DNA of 5,743 nt, taken from assembly GCA_020441345.1 (NCBI GenBank), contig JAGRMK010000370.1:1-5743 (forward strand), given 5' to 3'. Below are positions 5,467-5,743 of the stretch, in pieces. Positions within the stretch are counted from its first letter, which is position 1; the number at the start of each line of letters is the position of its first letter. Source of the DNA: Paracoccaceae bacterium. Its GTDB lineage: Bacteria > Pseudomonadota > Alphaproteobacteria > Rhodobacterales > Rhodobacteraceae. The translations under genes were made by a program, and so were the position numbers. A model generated the notes under the pieces. The model ran no database searches. It was not told where the DNA came from and saw nothing but the letters and a program-made list of their open reading frames with translations.

Positions 5467-5490
5467 CCCGGCACCCGGGGGTGTTATATC
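5463..5490 (+). promoter_or_regulatory. Candidate promoter of the HD hydrolase gene
   Basis: GTGACC (5463-5468) and TATATC (5485-5490), each 4 of 6 to the sigma-70 consensus and 16 bp apart, overlap the stop codon of the preceding gene. TTATAT is one of the few AT-rich spots in this stretch. Transcription would start near 5497, leaving a leader of about 70 nt. Confidence 0.3.
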
Positions 5491-5568
5491 GGTGCGCGAT
5501 GTCCCGGCTTTACGGTCCGGCATCGTTTGGGTATCGAACGGCAGACCCCCTGAACGGTGACGGACCCC

Positions 5569-5743
5569 ATGAAACAGGCGCGCGCCTGGCAAAGAATGCT
5601 CTCGGGCCGCAGGCTCGACCTGCTCGACCCGACGCCGGTCGATATCGAACTTGAGGACATCGCGCATGGCTTGGCCTTTGTTGCGCGGTGGAACGGGCAG
5701 ACAACCGGCGACTGGCCATATTCGGTGGCCGAACACTCGCTGC
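5569..5743 (+). CDS. HD-family phosphohydrolase (COG1896/YfbR-like), 3' end outside window
   Basis: Only the first 58 codons are visible. The segment WQRMLSGRRLDLLDPTPVDIELEDIAHGLAFVARWNGQTTG followed by YSVAEHSL matches the start of the COG1896 HD-domain hydrolases common in alphaproteobacteria. His56 in VAEHS should be the first metal ligand. The HD pair itself lies beyond the right edge. E. coli YfbR, the best-known relative, is a 5'-deoxynucleotidase, so a nucleotide phosphohydrolase role is plausible but not proven. The ATG at 5569 was chosen because the conserved sequence begins a few residues later. The ribosome site is weak (CGGTGACGGA about 5-14 nt upstream). Confidence 0.85.
   Translation, partial: MKQARAWQRMLSGRRLDLLDPTPVDIELEDIAHGLAFVARWNGQTTGDWPYSVAEHSL

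Noticed and set aside
5467..5479. CCCGG-CAC-CCGGG repeat after the tail-anchored gene stop
   Set aside because: The 5-bp arms with a 3-nt loop and no following T-run are too weak to call a terminator in such GC-rich sequence.
4930..5736. 268-codon open frame on the minus strand across the tail-anchored gene and HD hydrolase gene
   Set aside because: It is the longest frame here, but it overlaps the conserved HD hydrolase start on the opposite strand and shows no domain or membrane pattern.

Overview
The window looks like ordinary chromosomal DNA from a GC-rich alphaproteobacterium, most likely a member of the Rhodobacteraceae. The grounds are the strong G/C bias at third codon positions, the alphaproteobacterial form of SecB, and the grouping of secB, fxsA and a Tim44-domain gene. 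I see no mobile element, CRISPR array, rRNA or tRNA, and no convincing undescribed defence or biosynthetic system.

Layout. (1) 1-952, minus: ilvA, threonine ammonia-lyase, cut off by the left edge before its C-terminal regulatory region. (2) A 117-bp divergent spacer carrying a perfect inverted repeat. (3) 1070-2221, plus: a secreted, lipid-anchored alpha/beta hydrolase of the DUF900/COG4782 type. (4) 2230-2859 and 2902-3561, minus: a two-gene unit transcribed as Tim44-domain protein and then Smr-domain protein. It converges on the hydrolase gene with 8 bp between stop codons. (5) A 105-bp divergent spacer. (6) 3667-4125 and 4185-4703, plus: fxsA and secB, ending at a clear GC-rich hairpin. 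(7) 4834-5466, plus: an unrecognised 210-residue protein with a C-terminal membrane anchor. (8) 5569 to the right edge, plus: the first 58 codons of an HD-family phosphohydrolase.

How the genes relate. The middle of the window is an envelope and protein-traffic neighbourhood. SecB is the export chaperone that keeps preproteins unfolded for SecA/SecYEG. FxsA is a small inner-membrane protein. The Tim44-domain protein is a membrane-anchored putative adaptor, divergent from fxsA. The lipoprotein hydrolase and the tail-anchored unknown protein are also envelope proteins. IlvA (isoleucine synthesis) and the HD phosphohydrolase (probably nucleotide metabolism) are unconnected housekeeping functions.

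The points most worth a second look are the unrecognised tail-anchored protein and the inverted repeats in front of it, the direct Tim44-Smr junction where I would have expected an mltA gene, and the inverted repeat next to the start of the lipoprotein hydrolase gene. All promoter calls were made by eye and are tentative.
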